A stretch of DNA of 64,000 nucleotides from contig NZ_JBOEGM010000004.1 in assembly GCF_050633425.1 (NCBI RefSeq), positions 186,001 to 250,000 of the forward strand, given 5' to 3'. This document shows positions 42,149 to 50,819 of this stretch, piece by piece (the stretch's first letter is position 1; every line of letters starts with the position of its first letter). This DNA is from Pelagimonas sp050633425 (GTDB lineage: Bacteria; Pseudomonadota; Alphaproteobacteria; Rhodobacterales; Rhodobacteraceae). Below the pieces are notes generated by a model, which worked only from the letters and a program-made list of their open reading frames with translations, did not search any database and was not told where the DNA came from. Both the position numbers and the translations under genes were made by a program.

Positions 42149-43452
42149 CGTTTGATGTTTGTGGTTTCTTGCAGCATTTCATCGACTGTCTGGATGACCT
42201 TCGCGTTCGACGAGTATGCACGTTGAGTTTGAATCATTGCCGTGAGTTCGTTGGCAACATCGGTGGCACTTTCTTCACGTGCGAAGGGCACAACATCACC
42301 GACAGGCCCATCCCCTGCGTCCCACAGGAAGAAGTTGCCACTATCCGGCGATGCCATATAGATTTGTTTGTCCATTGCGATCATTCCATTCGGATTTGGA
42401 ACATCGACCAAAGGCACTTGGTAAATCGTTCGCGAAATACCCGTGTCAAAGAAGGCGTGAACAAAGCCGTTTTCGTCCACTTCAACAGTGGTCATTTTAC
42501 CAACCGGGGAACCGTCCTTGGAGATGTTAAGGGGTTGGAATTTCTCGCCAACTTGCGTTAGACCCGCGCTGCTTCCTGGCTCACCGATATTGATCTCCAT
42601 TGGGCCGCCGTTGACGTTGACAATCAGAGCACCGGTTAAAGGATCATATGCCCCACCAGAGGTTGTCGCGACGGACAAAATCGAGCCGCCGCTGGTGGAT
42701 GTATCGTCAAATGTGACGACATACTCGCCAATTGGGTTACTTGCCGCATCCGTCGCAGAGTCGTTGATAACGATTGTCCATTCGTTAGACGACCCGGTTG
42801 CCGGAATTGTCGGCGTGTAGGTAATTGTCAGGTTTTCAGGGCGACCAAGGTTGTCAAAATACTCAACAGATTGGTCAATTGGGTCACCGCTGGCTGTCGA
42901 ATCTGTTTGTGTCGCCGCTAGGTTGACGCCCAAAGTAATCTGAGTTGTCGGCTCACTGGTGAACTGGTTCAAATTGATTTGGATTGGCTCCAGACTGCTA
43001 GACGAATCCCGTGGGAAGGTCGGCATTGTTCCATCTGCATTGGCTGGCCAGCCCAATAGCATCAAACCCGATTCAGTCTTCAGATAGCCATTTGAGTCAA
43101 CACGAAACGACCCGGTGGTTGTCAAAAACATCTGAGGATTTTCGGAACCCGCCTTTACTTCGGTCGCTTCTGCAACTGGAAGGAAGCCGTTCCCTCGCAC
43201 CGCGAGGTCGGTCGGGTTGGTGGTGCCAACAAGGGCACCGCCTTGATCAACCAGCCGTTGGGTGGTTGTACGCACACCGCCCGCAGTATAGCCACCGCCG
43301 CTGTTGGACATGACCATGGAAGAAAAGTCAGTTTCGACCCGTTTGTATCCGCTGGTCGATGAATTCGCGATATTATCTGAAATCGTGCCTAACCGTGTTG
43401 CGTTGGCCGCCAGGCCCGCCACACCTGCATTAAGCGATGAGGAAATCGTCAT
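42145..43452 (-). CDS. flgE: flagellar hook protein FlgE
   Basis: FlgE is the subunit of the hook. The 435-residue protein has the N-terminal TRLGTISDNIANSSTSGYKRVETDFSSMV, the central domains with LAVRGNGFLPV and FLTTTGSFRVDSNGYLKTESGLMLLGWP, and the C-terminal VANELTAMIQTQRAYSSNAKVIQTVDEMLQETTNIKR. Length and motifs are those of alphaproteobacterial hook proteins. Its leader (43453-43570) has a hairpin and a CtrA-like site, suggesting that this is a controlled promoter for the flgE-flgK-flgL-flgI-motA group. Confidence 0.95.
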   Translation of the reverse strand: MTISSSLNAGVAGLAANATRLGTISDNIANSSTSGYKRVETDFSSMVMSNSGGGYTAGGVRTTTQRLVDQGGALVGTTNPTDLAVRGNGFLPVAEATEVKAGSENPQMFLTTTGSFRVDSNGYLKTESGLMLLGWPANADGTMPTFPRDSSSSLEPIQINLNQFTSEPTTQITLGVNLAATQTDSTASGDPIDQSVEYFDNLGRPENLTITYTPTIPATGSSNEWTIVINDSATDAASNPIGEYVVTFDDTSTSGGSILSVATTSGGAYDPLTGALIVNVNGGPMEINIGEPGSSAGLTQVGEKFQPLNISKDGSPVGKMTTVEVDENGFVHAFFDTGISRTIYQVPLVDVPNPNGMIAMDKQIYMASPDSGNFFLWDAGDGPVGDVVPFAREESATDVANELTAMIQTQRAYSSNAKVIQTVDEMLQETTNIKR

Positions 43453-43468
43453 GGAAACGCCTTTCTGC

Positions 43469-43491
43469 TGTCTCGTCTTTTACTCGAGACA
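43469..43491 (-). promoter_or_regulatory. hairpin in the flgE leader
   Basis: TGTCTCG (43469-43475) pairs with CGAGACA (43485-43491) around a 9-base loop, 17 bases before the flgE start. It could affect translation of flgE or end transcription from motB; no T run follows. Confidence 0.45.
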
Positions 43492-43509
43492 ACAGATAAG
43501 GCGCTGAGC

Positions 43510-43524
43510 TTAACGCAGAGCTAA
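43510..43524 (-). promoter_or_regulatory. CtrA-like site upstream of flgE
   Basis: TTAA-CGCAGAG-CTAA matches seven of eight fixed bases of TTAA-N7-TTAA. It lies 58 bases before the flgE start, a suitable place for an activator. Together with the similar site before flgB it suggests CtrA control of this flagellum. Confidence 0.4.
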
Positions 43525-43570
43525 CAGCTAAAATCCAATCAAAACTCAATTCACTTTTGATGAGAGCTTG

Positions 43571-44404
43571 TCATTCTCTCAGGAACACAATTTCGATCCG
43601 ATTGTTGCGAATATCCATACGGTTAGAGCGAATTGGCTCCTTGTCTGCGTAGGACGTAACCCTGCGCACCCGCTCTGATTCCAACCCAGAAGAAATCACT
43701 TGCTCCCTGAACATTGCTGCCCGTTGCGCCGACACATCCCAAGCAGGGTTTTCAGCGATTACAATAGGATAGGCCGATGTATGCGCTTCAACCGCGATGG
43801 GATTCGTCACCATGTATGACGCTTCGACAATGATCCGGGACAAGTCTTTTAGAAGTGCCGTCGGCTTCGAATCCCCCTCAAAGAGACGGGCATTTTCCGT
43901 TTCAAACAGTTCAATCACCAAGCCTTCATCGGTCACACGCGTAACGATGTGTTCCAATAATTCGTCAGCAACCATGCTTTCGCCGCTGCGACCCATCAAC
44001 ATATCTTCGACCACCTCAAAGGATTCGTCCTCGGCGGCCTTGTCGGCATCTTCTCCCGATGTCGAGCTAGCTTTGTCTGATGCATCGGCTTGCGGTTTCA
44101 GGCTGGTCGAGCCCGTTCCCATCCGAGGCAACGTGTTTTCCGCAAAGACGGAGTTTCCGCCTAGCGCTCCAGATCCGCCACCCGAAACACGGGCCATCGC
44201 AATGGTCGGACTAAAGTAATCCGCGATACCTTTGCGTTGTTTCTCAGTTGTTGCATTCAACAGCCACATCAACATAAAGAAAGCCATCATAGCTGTCACA
44301 AAGTCAGCATATGCCACTTTCCAGGCACCGCCATGATGCCCGTCGCCAGCGACGACTTTCTTACGTTTGATGATGACTGGACGCACATTGCTGTCGCCAC
44401 TCAT
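43571..44404 (-). CDS. motB: flagellar motor stator protein MotB
   Basis: MotB anchors the stator to peptidoglycan. The 277-residue product begins with a charged tail and a single membrane segment with the proton-carrying aspartate (WKVAYADFVTAMMAFFMLMWLLNAT, Asp near residue 33). A long low-complexity periplasmic linker follows, then the OmpA-like domain (VEAHTSAYPIV, VSAQRAAMFREQVI, NRRIEIVF-like end). The linker is rich in S, D, E and A. motA is not next to it. It is divergent from yjbH, and the 196 bases between hold no gene. Confidence 0.9.
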   Translation of the reverse strand: MSGDSNVRPVIIKRKKVVAGDGHHGGAWKVAYADFVTAMMAFFMLMWLLNATTEKQRKGIADYFSPTIAMARVSGGGSGALGGNSVFAENTLPRMGTGSTSLKPQADASDKASSTSGEDADKAAEDESFEVVEDMLMGRSGESMVADELLEHIVTRVTDEGLVIELFETENARLFEGDSKPTALLKDLSRIIVEASYMVTNPIAVEAHTSAYPIVIAENPAWDVSAQRAAMFREQVISSGLESERVRRVTSYADKEPIRSNRMDIRNNRIEIVFLRE

Positions 44405-44600
44405 CTCACCACCTTTTCTCTCACCGAGGGAAGGTGTAACCTGTAAGGGTTTACCAGCGGCTTAATGTTTCAAAATGTTCCGTTAAAACGCCGTGCTGTA
44501 TTTCACACAGGCAAGGACGTTGCATCTATGCACAATAGACAGATTCGTTTAATACTTTTAGCAAATGCATCGAATAACAAGAATTTGGAGAGGAACAGGT

Positions 44601-46742
44601 ATGCCGGTTTTTCGGTCTAAGCGCGCAAAATTCTGCGTCTTTGTTTCCTCGTGTGCGGTTCTGGTCGCTGCACCGACCCTGGCTAACGAGCCACGCAACG
44701 GACCGACATACAACGTATATGGCTCGCCCGGCTTGGTCGATATGCCAACCGCAGACACCTTTCAGGACGGGAATCTCGCGGCCACTTTTGGCGTTTTGGG
44801 TAAAACCAGCAGAACCACAGTCGGTTTTCAACTGACCCCTCGCATCTCTGCAAGCTTCCGCTACTCGGCGTTGGGCGAAGCAACAGACGGCTGGAACGGG
44901 ACCTATTTTGACCGAAGCTTTGACGTGCGTTTCTTGCTTCTAACGGAAACGGATAAGCGCCCTGCGCTAAGCTTGGGCTTTCAAGACGTGATGGGCACCG
45001 GCCTCTACAGCGGCGAATATTTGGTTGCGACCAAATCGCTTGCCCCAGGTTTGAAAGTAACGGGCGGCATCGGCTGGGGCCGCTTTGGGAGCTATAACGC
45101 CTTTGCATCCTCTGGAACGCGGTCGGAAACTGTTTTGGGGCAAGGTGGCATCCCAACTTATGATCGCTGGTTCCGAGGCGATGTCGCGGCGTTTGGCGGC
45201 ATTTCTTACGCGCCAAATGACCGCTGGAACTTCAAACTAGAATATTCGTCAGACAACTACGATTACGAACAAGACGCAGGCCAGTTTGAAAAAACCAGCC
45301 CGTACAATTTTGGGGTTGATTACCGTTTTCGCAATGGCAACCAGCTCTCTTTGTACCACGCCTATGGAACACAAATTGGTGGTCAGTTGACCCTTGCTGT
45401 AAATCCAAAAACTCAAGGGATTCCTGGCGGGCTTGAAACCGCTGGCTTGCCGATCAAGCCACGAAGCCCGCAAGACATCAGGGATTTGGGATGGGCGTCA
45501 GACTCAGGCAGAGTGTCAAGCGCAGAGACATCCTTGGTGCGTTTGGCTGCGAAAGAAGGGCTTGTCATTGAAGGCGTAAAGCTTGACGCCAACAGGGCAA
45601 CCATTCGGTTGTCTAACCCGCGATTTGGGGCACCCTCGCAAGCGATTGGCCGCCTCGCCAGAACAATGTCGCGCACGCTGCCTGCCTCCATTGAGGAATT
45701 TGTTGTCGTACCAGTTGTTGCTGGCATCCCAATGTCTGCCGTCGTCATGCGTCGGTCTGATTTGGAGCGGTTGGAACATGAATCCGCAGCCGCGATGCTG
45801 GCGGAAACCAGCATTGTTGACGGCTACAAGCTTGCCCCCGACGCCAACCCCGGCATTTACCCGAGGTTTAACTGGGCAATCACACCTTATGTCGACATGT
45901 CGGTATTCGATCCAGACGAACCGGTTCGTTTGGATGCTGGTATTCGCGCCAAGGCGGACTACGAAATTCGACCAAATATGGTTCTGTCAGGCTCGATTAC
46001 CAAGAAGTTCTTGGGAAATCTGGACGACGATCCGCGTCAGGATGAATCCAAACTACCCCGCGTGAGAACGGACAACGCCCTGTATTCGGCCCAAGGTGAT
46101 CCTGCGATTGAATATTTGCAGTTGGCAATGTTTGGCAGGCCCGCCAAAGATTTCTACTCACGTGTCTCAATCGGTTACCTAGAGCGTATGTATGGCGGTG
46201 TTTCTGCGGAACTGTTGTGGAAACCAGTCAATAGCCGTTTGGCTTTGGGGGCAGAGATCAACTACATCCAACGTCGCGACTATGATCAGCTCCTTGGGTT
46301 CCAGGATATGACAACGGTGGATCCCGTCTCAGGCAACGAATATGAAATTCCGCACCTGAATGGTCATGTCTCAGCTTATTATGACTTCGGAAATGGCTTC
46401 CATGGTCAGTTAGATGTTGGCCGCTATCTCGCCGGCGACTATGGCGGCACCGTGACTGTCGACCGTGAGTTTGCAAACGGTTGGAAAGTTGGTGCCTATG
46501 CGACGTTCACAGATGTCACCTCAGACGAATTTGGGGAAGGTTCCTTTGACAAGGGCTTGCGGTTCTTTATCCCACTTGCACCGTTCATCGGGCAGCCGTC
46601 ACGCAAAGTGAATCCAACTGTTATTCAGTCGTTGTCTCGTGATGGTGGCGCTCGTTTGAAAGTGCGGGATCGTCTCTATGAAAATGTCCGCGAATACCAT
46701 GAACCCGTTGTCGCGGATTCATGGGGAAGGTTCTGGAGATAA
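44601..46742 (+). CDS. yjbH: YjbH-family outer-membrane exopolysaccharide protein
   Basis: YjbH-like proteins (DUF940) are large outer-membrane beta-barrel proteins made with exopolysaccharide genes. The 713-residue precursor has a signal peptide (KFCVFVSSCAVLVAAPTLAN, cleaved near residue 28). It continues with YNVYGSPGLVDMPTADTFQDGNLAATFG, the opening of the family, and many alternating beta strands up to LRFFIPLAPFIGQPSRKVNPTVIQ near the end. The ATG at 44601 follows GGAGAGGAACAGG; an earlier in-frame start at 44565 lacks this. yjbF follows after 3 bases. Confidence 0.85.
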   Translation: MPVFRSKRAKFCVFVSSCAVLVAAPTLANEPRNGPTYNVYGSPGLVDMPTADTFQDGNLAATFGVLGKTSRTTVGFQLTPRISASFRYSALGEATDGWNGTYFDRSFDVRFLLLTETDKRPALSLGFQDVMGTGLYSGEYLVATKSLAPGLKVTGGIGWGRFGSYNAFASSGTRSETVLGQGGIPTYDRWFRGDVAAFGGISYAPNDRWNFKLEYSSDNYDYEQDAGQFEKTSPYNFGVDYRFRNGNQLSLYHAYGTQIGGQLTLAVNPKTQGIPGGLETAGLPIKPRSPQDIRDLGWASDSGRVSSAETSLVRLAAKEGLVIEGVKLDANRATIRLSNPRFGAPSQAIGRLARTMSRTLPASIEEFVVVPVVAGIPMSAVVMRRSDLERLEHESAAAMLAETSIVDGYKLAPDANPGIYPRFNWAITPYVDMSVFDPDEPVRLDAGIRAKADYEIRPNMVLSGSITKKFLGNLDDDPRQDESKLPRVRTDNALYSAQGDPAIEYLQLAMFGRPAKDFYSRVSIGYLERMYGGVSAELLWKPVNSRLALGAEINYIQRRDYDQLLGFQDMTTVDPVSGNEYEIPHLNGHVSAYYDFGNGFHGQLDVGRYLAGDYGGTVTVDREFANGWKVGAYATFTDVTSDEFGEGSFDKGLRFFIPLAPFIGQPSRKVNPTVIQSLSRDGGARLKVRDRLYENVREYHEPVVADSWGRFWR

Positions 46743-46745
46743 CCC

Positions 46746-47417
46746 ATGCTCAAGCATATGAAACTCACACTGGCCTTCGCGGCAGCACTTGGATTGGTCG
46801 CCTGTAGCAGTACCGGTGAAAACAAAAATCCACTTCTATCCATCAAAGCGTTGCCAGCCATGCTGTCCAACAAACGGCCCGCGCCCCCGGTGGTCACAGC
46901 AGAACAGATCACCAGCGTTTTGGCCGCTACAGACAGGCCAAATTCAATTTTCGTAATTGAAAACACGGCTGCGCAGCTGATTTTGGTCGAACTGCAAAGA
47001 AACGGCCCGTATCAGACTTACGGCTCATCAGCGCGCCAAGCAATTGTGTTGCGCAACGGCAAAATCGTCTCAACACGAGGATTTGGCGGAGATCTGATGT
47101 CGTCTGACGAAGGTGGTTTGTTGTCTTTGGTCCGGTCAAGATCGGTGGGGACAACAAGCTATACGTTGCGCCACCTGACGTCTGACAACCAAACCACCGT
47201 TTCGACATTCACCTGCAAACTGGACGCTGGGCAAACCTTGCCTGTTGTTTCAGGTGAGGTGAATAGAAAAGGCCGTGTTATGACCGCGACCTGTAAAGAT
47301 GCAAACAGGTCCTTTACGAATACCTATGTGGTCGACGGCGGCGGCAACATCATCAGCGGCCGCCAATGGCTTGGTGACGTTTTGGGCTATTTCAACGTTC
47401 AACCCTTGCGCATCTAA
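46746..47417 (+). CDS. yjbF: YjbF-family lipoprotein
   Basis: The 223-residue precursor has a lipoprotein signal ending AALGLVACSS (acceptor Cys near residue 20), followed by the YjbF/GfcB-type domain. That domain reads AQLILVELQRNGPYQTYGSSARQAIVLRNGKIVSTRGFGGDLMSSD, and ends with a GRQWLGDVLGYFNVQPLRI tail. In Escherichia coli yjbEFGH affects exopolysaccharide production. Here only the F and H members are present. It is cotranscribed with yjbH and ends one base from the convergent sugar-transferase gene. Confidence 0.83.
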   Translation: MLKHMKLTLAFAAALGLVACSSTGENKNPLLSIKALPAMLSNKRPAPPVVTAEQITSVLAATDRPNSIFVIENTAAQLILVELQRNGPYQTYGSSARQAIVLRNGKIVSTRGFGGDLMSSDEGGLLSLVRSRSVGTTSYTLRHLTSDNQTTVSTFTCKLDAGQTLPVVSGEVNRKGRVMTATCKDANRSFTNTYVVDGGGNIISGRQWLGDVLGYFNVQPLRI

Positions 47418-47418
47418 G

Positions 47419-48036
47419 CTAGTGCAAGGAAATCTTGCGTAGTACCGTCGCTGTCATCAGCTTGATATCATAGCATAAATTGCGATTTTTCGCATAAATC
47501 AGATCGATCTGAGCTTTACGCGGAACGCACCTACGGCAGTAGGTGTCTTCTGTTTCGTCGGATGTTTGACAAGCCAAAAGCAGGGTTTCTTCTGTTTTGT
47601 GATAGGCCAAGGTTGCCAACCCGGTTACGCCGGGGCGCGACTCCAGCACTTTGGCATACAGGTCTGGGTATAATTCAACATAGCGACGCAAGGGCGGCCT
47701 TGGGCCAACAAAGCTGATATCGCCCTTCAAGATGTTCCAAAGCTGGGGAAGTTCGTCCAAGCGGTACTTTCGTAAAAAGGCCCCTGTTTTGGTAATGCGC
47801 CGCGCCTTGTCACCGCCAGATACACCGCTGTCTTTTGCATCCGGCTGCATTGTGCGGAACTTCCACAGGTAAAAAGGTTCGTCCTGTGTTTTCATCCGTT
47901 CCGAGACATAGAAAACCGGCCCGCCATCGCGCAACAAAATCAAAATTGCCACTGCGATAATTACCGGGGCCAGCGGGATCAAAAACAGCAAAACGAAAAA
48001 GATATCTGCTATGCGCTTGCTTGCCGTCATGGCCAA
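47419..48036 (-). CDS. undecaprenyl-phosphate sugar-1-phosphate transferase
   Basis: This enzyme starts a polysaccharide repeat unit by moving a sugar-1-phosphate from a nucleotide sugar to undecaprenyl phosphate in the inner membrane. The 205-residue product has one hydrophobic segment (IADIFFVLLFLIPLAPVIIAVAILILL, 9-35) and the PglC/WcaJ-type catalytic core FYLWKFRTMQPDA, LRKYRLDELPQLWNILKGDISFVGPRPPL and RPGVTGLATL. It is the short form without the N-terminal membrane domain. A CRRC cysteine pair near the end is unusual. It overlaps the SDR gene by 10 bases. The sugar is unknown. Confidence 0.9.
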   Translation of the reverse strand: MAMTASKRIADIFFVLLFLIPLAPVIIAVAILILLRDGGPVFYVSERMKTQDEPFYLWKFRTMQPDAKDSGVSGGDKARRITKTGAFLRKYRLDELPQLWNILKGDISFVGPRPPLRRYVELYPDLYAKVLESRPGVTGLATLAYHKTEETLLLACQTSDETEDTYCRRCVPRKAQIDLIYAKNRNLCYDIKLMTATVLRKISLH

Positions 48037-48887
48037 ACCCCACCTTGCCGCGCGCAGGAAATCAAGTGTTCCGGCTCAGCCGCCTTTGCCCCCAGATCAA
48101 TCAGATTTTGCAGCCTAGATGTCTCAAGCATAACCGAGGCAATGGCGCTCGGAGGAGCCGGTTTCCAGCTGACATCACACCCAGCCGCCTTTGCCAAATC
48201 CTCCATAGGAGTCGTTCTTGGCGCTGCTATGTTGATAATCCCGCAAATGTCCGGCGCATTTGCCAAGGTTTCAATCACCTTTGCCAAATCCAAGGATCCG
48301 ATATAGCTCCTACGGGGGCCTTGCCCGTCTTCAAAACGGTCCAATGTCACCGAACCCTTAGGTTTCATGTTGTTGAAAAGCCCATCGGCCCCGGCGACAT
48401 TCGTCAGGCGCAGGATGACCGATGATAAATTGCTGTCGTTCTGTTCATGCCAGCGCGCAATCGTCTGTTCCATCGCCAGCTTTGCCTGTCCATAGGGGCT
48501 CGGAGGACGCCCGGTGCTGGTTTCTAGCAATGGCTCCGAAGACGGTTGATAGACAGCAGAGCTGGAACAATGCAGAACCCGGCGTGCGCCCAGCGCCTGG
48601 GCCAGGTCCAAGGCCTTAACAGCAAGATTAGAATTGTCCGAAAAATCCCGGTCAGATCCCGGTGTGACACCCCAAAGGGCGACAATTGTATCAGCTTTGG
48701 GAAGGGCCTGAATGGGCAGGTCAGGTTGCCAGATATATCCATCGCTCGGTGCCGGTGCGTGTCTAGAAACGTAAGAAAAATCAATGCCTTTGGCCGGATA
48801 CTCCCGCCAGACCGAGGTCAACATACGGCCAAGTTTGCCGTTTGCCCCCAGAACTAGTACTTGTCGCTTTTGCGGTTCTGGCGCCAC
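48027..48887 (-). CDS. NAD-dependent epimerase/dehydratase-like SDR protein
   Basis: The 286-residue protein is an extended short-chain dehydrogenase. LVLGANGKLGRML (11-23) is the nucleotide-binding loop, VLHCSSSAVYQPSSEP holds the catalytic Ser, and PSPYGQAKLAMEQ supplies Tyr and Lys of the YxxxK motif. It probably changes a nucleotide sugar for the polysaccharide started by the following transferase, with which it overlaps by 10 bases. The precise reaction cannot be told. It is divergent from the Wza-like gene. Confidence 0.82.
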   Translation of the reverse strand: MAPEPQKRQVLVLGANGKLGRMLTSVWREYPAKGIDFSYVSRHAPAPSDGYIWQPDLPIQALPKADTIVALWGVTPGSDRDFSDNSNLAVKALDLAQALGARRVLHCSSSAVYQPSSEPLLETSTGRPPSPYGQAKLAMEQTIARWHEQNDSNLSSVILRLTNVAGADGLFNNMKPKGSVTLDRFEDGQGPRRSYIGSLDLAKVIETLANAPDICGIINIAAPRTTPMEDLAKAAGCDVSWKPAPPSAIASVMLETSRLQNLIDLGAKAAEPEHLISCARQGGVWP

Positions 48888-48991
48888 GGTTCGTCCTCAT
48901 TCCGCTTCCCAATGATCAACGTTCTGTCTATCAACTACTTAAGCGGCTACAAAGCTTTAAAGTAGCCAGCCAAAGGCTAGGGAGGCGTATA

Positions 48992-50110
48992 GTGCATTCA
49001 TCTTTAAAACTGATTGCAGTCTTGGTTTCTGTTTTGTTGCTGTCTGCTTGCAGCCTTCCTCGGGGAGCCGCAGTTCAATCTGAGATCCTTGACGAAAAAG
49101 CCAGCGAAAACCCCACGTTTCAGGTCGTCGACGTCACGCGTGCCAACATTCCTGGCATTTTGACTTGGCCAAAATCTGGGTGGCATGGTCACTACCATTG
49201 GCCAAATACCTCAAGCGGCAGCCAATCTTCTATCATTCGCACCGGCGATCGGCTGAACGTGCGCGTTTGGGACAGTCAGGACAACTCTCTCATCACCAAC
49301 CCGGGTGAGCGATTTACAGAAATCAAAGGTGTTGAGGTCGACGCCAACGGTTCGATTTTCCTGCCTTACGTGAACAAGGTCGGCGTGCGCGGTCTCACCT
49401 CCGCAGGTGCCAGGTCTAAAATCCAACAGCGTCTGGAACCCATTGTCCCATCTGCTCAGGTTCAGGTCAGTCTGCAACAGGGGCGTGATCACTCCATTGA
49501 TGTGGTCGGTGGGGTCACTAAACCGGGCAGCTACCCGATGCCATCACGGAACTACAAAGTTTTGAACGTTTTGGCCGACGCAGGTGGCATTCCGTCAGAG
49601 CTTCGTAATCCCCGTGTCCGCTTGCTTCGCGGGTCGCAAACCTATGAAATATCTTCGGATCTCTTGTTTGAAGATGGGTCCAAAAACGCGCTTTTACAGC
49701 CGCGTGATACATTGATTGTCGAAGAAGATGACAAAAGCTTCATCGCGTTCGGCGCTTCTGGAAAAGAAGACCTCATTTACTTCCCCAAGGACGATCTGAC
49801 AACGCTAGAAGCCGTATCTCTGATGGGTGGCCTGCGTGATGCACGCGCCGACCCCCAAGGTGTCTTGGTCCTGCGCGAATACGACTCCGACGCCATCAGT
49901 AGCTCTCATCCCGGACCTGATCTTCAGCAGGTCGTGTTTACCTTCAACCTGACAACAGCCGACGGATTGTTTGCAGCACGGAAATTCCCGATCAATCCAA
50001 ACGACACTGTTTTGGTCACCGAGTCCCCCGTCGTAAAACTTCGTACCGTGCTTGATCTGTTTGGCGCGGTGGTTGGTGTCTCATCTCAGACGGCAAACCT
50101 CGCTAATTAG
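48992..50110 (+). CDS. Wza-like polysaccharide export lipoprotein
   Basis: The 372-residue precursor starts at a GTG (48992) 7 bases after GGAGG and has a lipoprotein signal (LIAVLVSVLLLSACS). The poly-export domain follows: RTGDRLNVRVWDSQDNSLITNPGERFTEIKGVEVDANGSIFLPYVNKVGVRGLTSAGARSKI. SLBB-type repeats (SIDVVGGVTKPGSYPM, then ADAGGI) follow. Such proteins form the outer-membrane channel for capsule or exopolysaccharide. An in-frame extension to 48842 would lie in the SDR gene's start and lacks a signal. No partner tyrosine kinase (Wzc) lies in the window. Confidence 0.88.
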   Translation: MHSSLKLIAVLVSVLLLSACSLPRGAAVQSEILDEKASENPTFQVVDVTRANIPGILTWPKSGWHGHYHWPNTSSGSQSSIIRTGDRLNVRVWDSQDNSLITNPGERFTEIKGVEVDANGSIFLPYVNKVGVRGLTSAGARSKIQQRLEPIVPSAQVQVSLQQGRDHSIDVVGGVTKPGSYPMPSRNYKVLNVLADAGGIPSELRNPRVRLLRGSQTYEISSDLLFEDGSKNALLQPRDTLIVEEDDKSFIAFGASGKEDLIYFPKDDLTTLEAVSLMGGLRDARADPQGVLVLREYDSDAISSSHPGPDLQQVVFTFNLTTADGLFAARKFPINPNDTVLVTESPVVKLRTVLDLFGAVVGVSSQTANLAN

Positions 50111-50133
50111 ATACTGAAGACGATCCAATAGAT

Positions 50134-50170
50134 AAAAGGGTGCGCTCCGATATGAAGCGCACCCTTTTTT
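50134..50170. terminator. bidirectional terminator between the export gene and cytochrome c2
   Basis: AAAAGGGTGCGCT (50134-50146) and AGCGCACCCTTTT (50156-50168) form a 13-base stem with a 9-base loop, with a T run on each strand (TTTTTT at 50165-50170; AAAA at 50134-50137). It serves both converging genes. Confidence 0.93.
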
Positions 50171-50192
50171 GATTTCGAAGTCCAGAAATTCG

Positions 50193-50651
50193 TTACTCGG
50201 AAGCAGCTTCTTCTGCAGCGGGTGCAGGTGCAACCGACGCCAAGAACGCATATACGTCCTCGCCACCTTTTTTCAGGCGGAATGTCATTTTGGATTTCGC
50301 CTTGTCGTTCTCAAGATGAGCGCGCAGGAATTTCTTGGGGTCGGTGACATAAGCGACAAAGCTTTCTTCATCCCAAACCAAACCGGCCTCGCCCGCTGTC
50401 ACGAGGTCGCTGCCGTATTTAAATCCCTCAACGCTGGCAGCCGCGCGGCCAACAACGCCAAAGAGGTTCGGGCCAGTTTTGCCACCTTTCACCACGTTAT
50501 TGCCATCTGCATCCTGAATGGTGTGGCAAGATTTGCACTTTTTAAAGAGCTTTTCACCAGCAGCTGCATCACCGCTTGGCGCATGCGAGTCAGCAAAAGC
50601 TCCGGTAGCGATAGTTGCGACGGCCAGAGCCGATGCGATCGTCATTTTCAT
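50193..50651 (-). CDS. cytochrome c2
   Basis: The 152-residue precursor has a signal peptide (MKMTIASALAVATIATGAFA) and one haem site CKSCH near residue 39-43, with the class-I cytochrome pattern KTGPNLFGVVGRAAASVEGFKYG and the methionine ligand in SKMTFRLK. It resembles Rhodobacter cytochrome c2, a soluble periplasmic electron carrier between the bc1 complex and oxidases or reaction centres. The A/P/E-rich tail after residue 138 is an addition that may be flexible. It is a single gene after a terminator. Confidence 0.88.
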   Translation of the reverse strand: MKMTIASALAVATIATGAFADSHAPSGDAAAGEKLFKKCKSCHTIQDADGNNVVKGGKTGPNLFGVVGRAAASVEGFKYGSDLVTAGEAGLVWDEESFVAYVTDPKKFLRAHLENDKAKSKMTFRLKKGGEDVYAFLASVAPAPAAEEAASE

Positions 50652-50819
50652 GTTGGGTCTCCATCATAATCGCGCAGTCCTGCGCGGAACCTAGCAAACC
50701 GCTGGGGGTTGCAACAATAGCGCGAAGGTCCAAATACCTGCGACCTTCCGCGCATAGACGGCAACGTCACATACGTTCTGGCCCTTGACCCGGGGAATTT
50801 TGCCAGCCAATTAGCCAAA

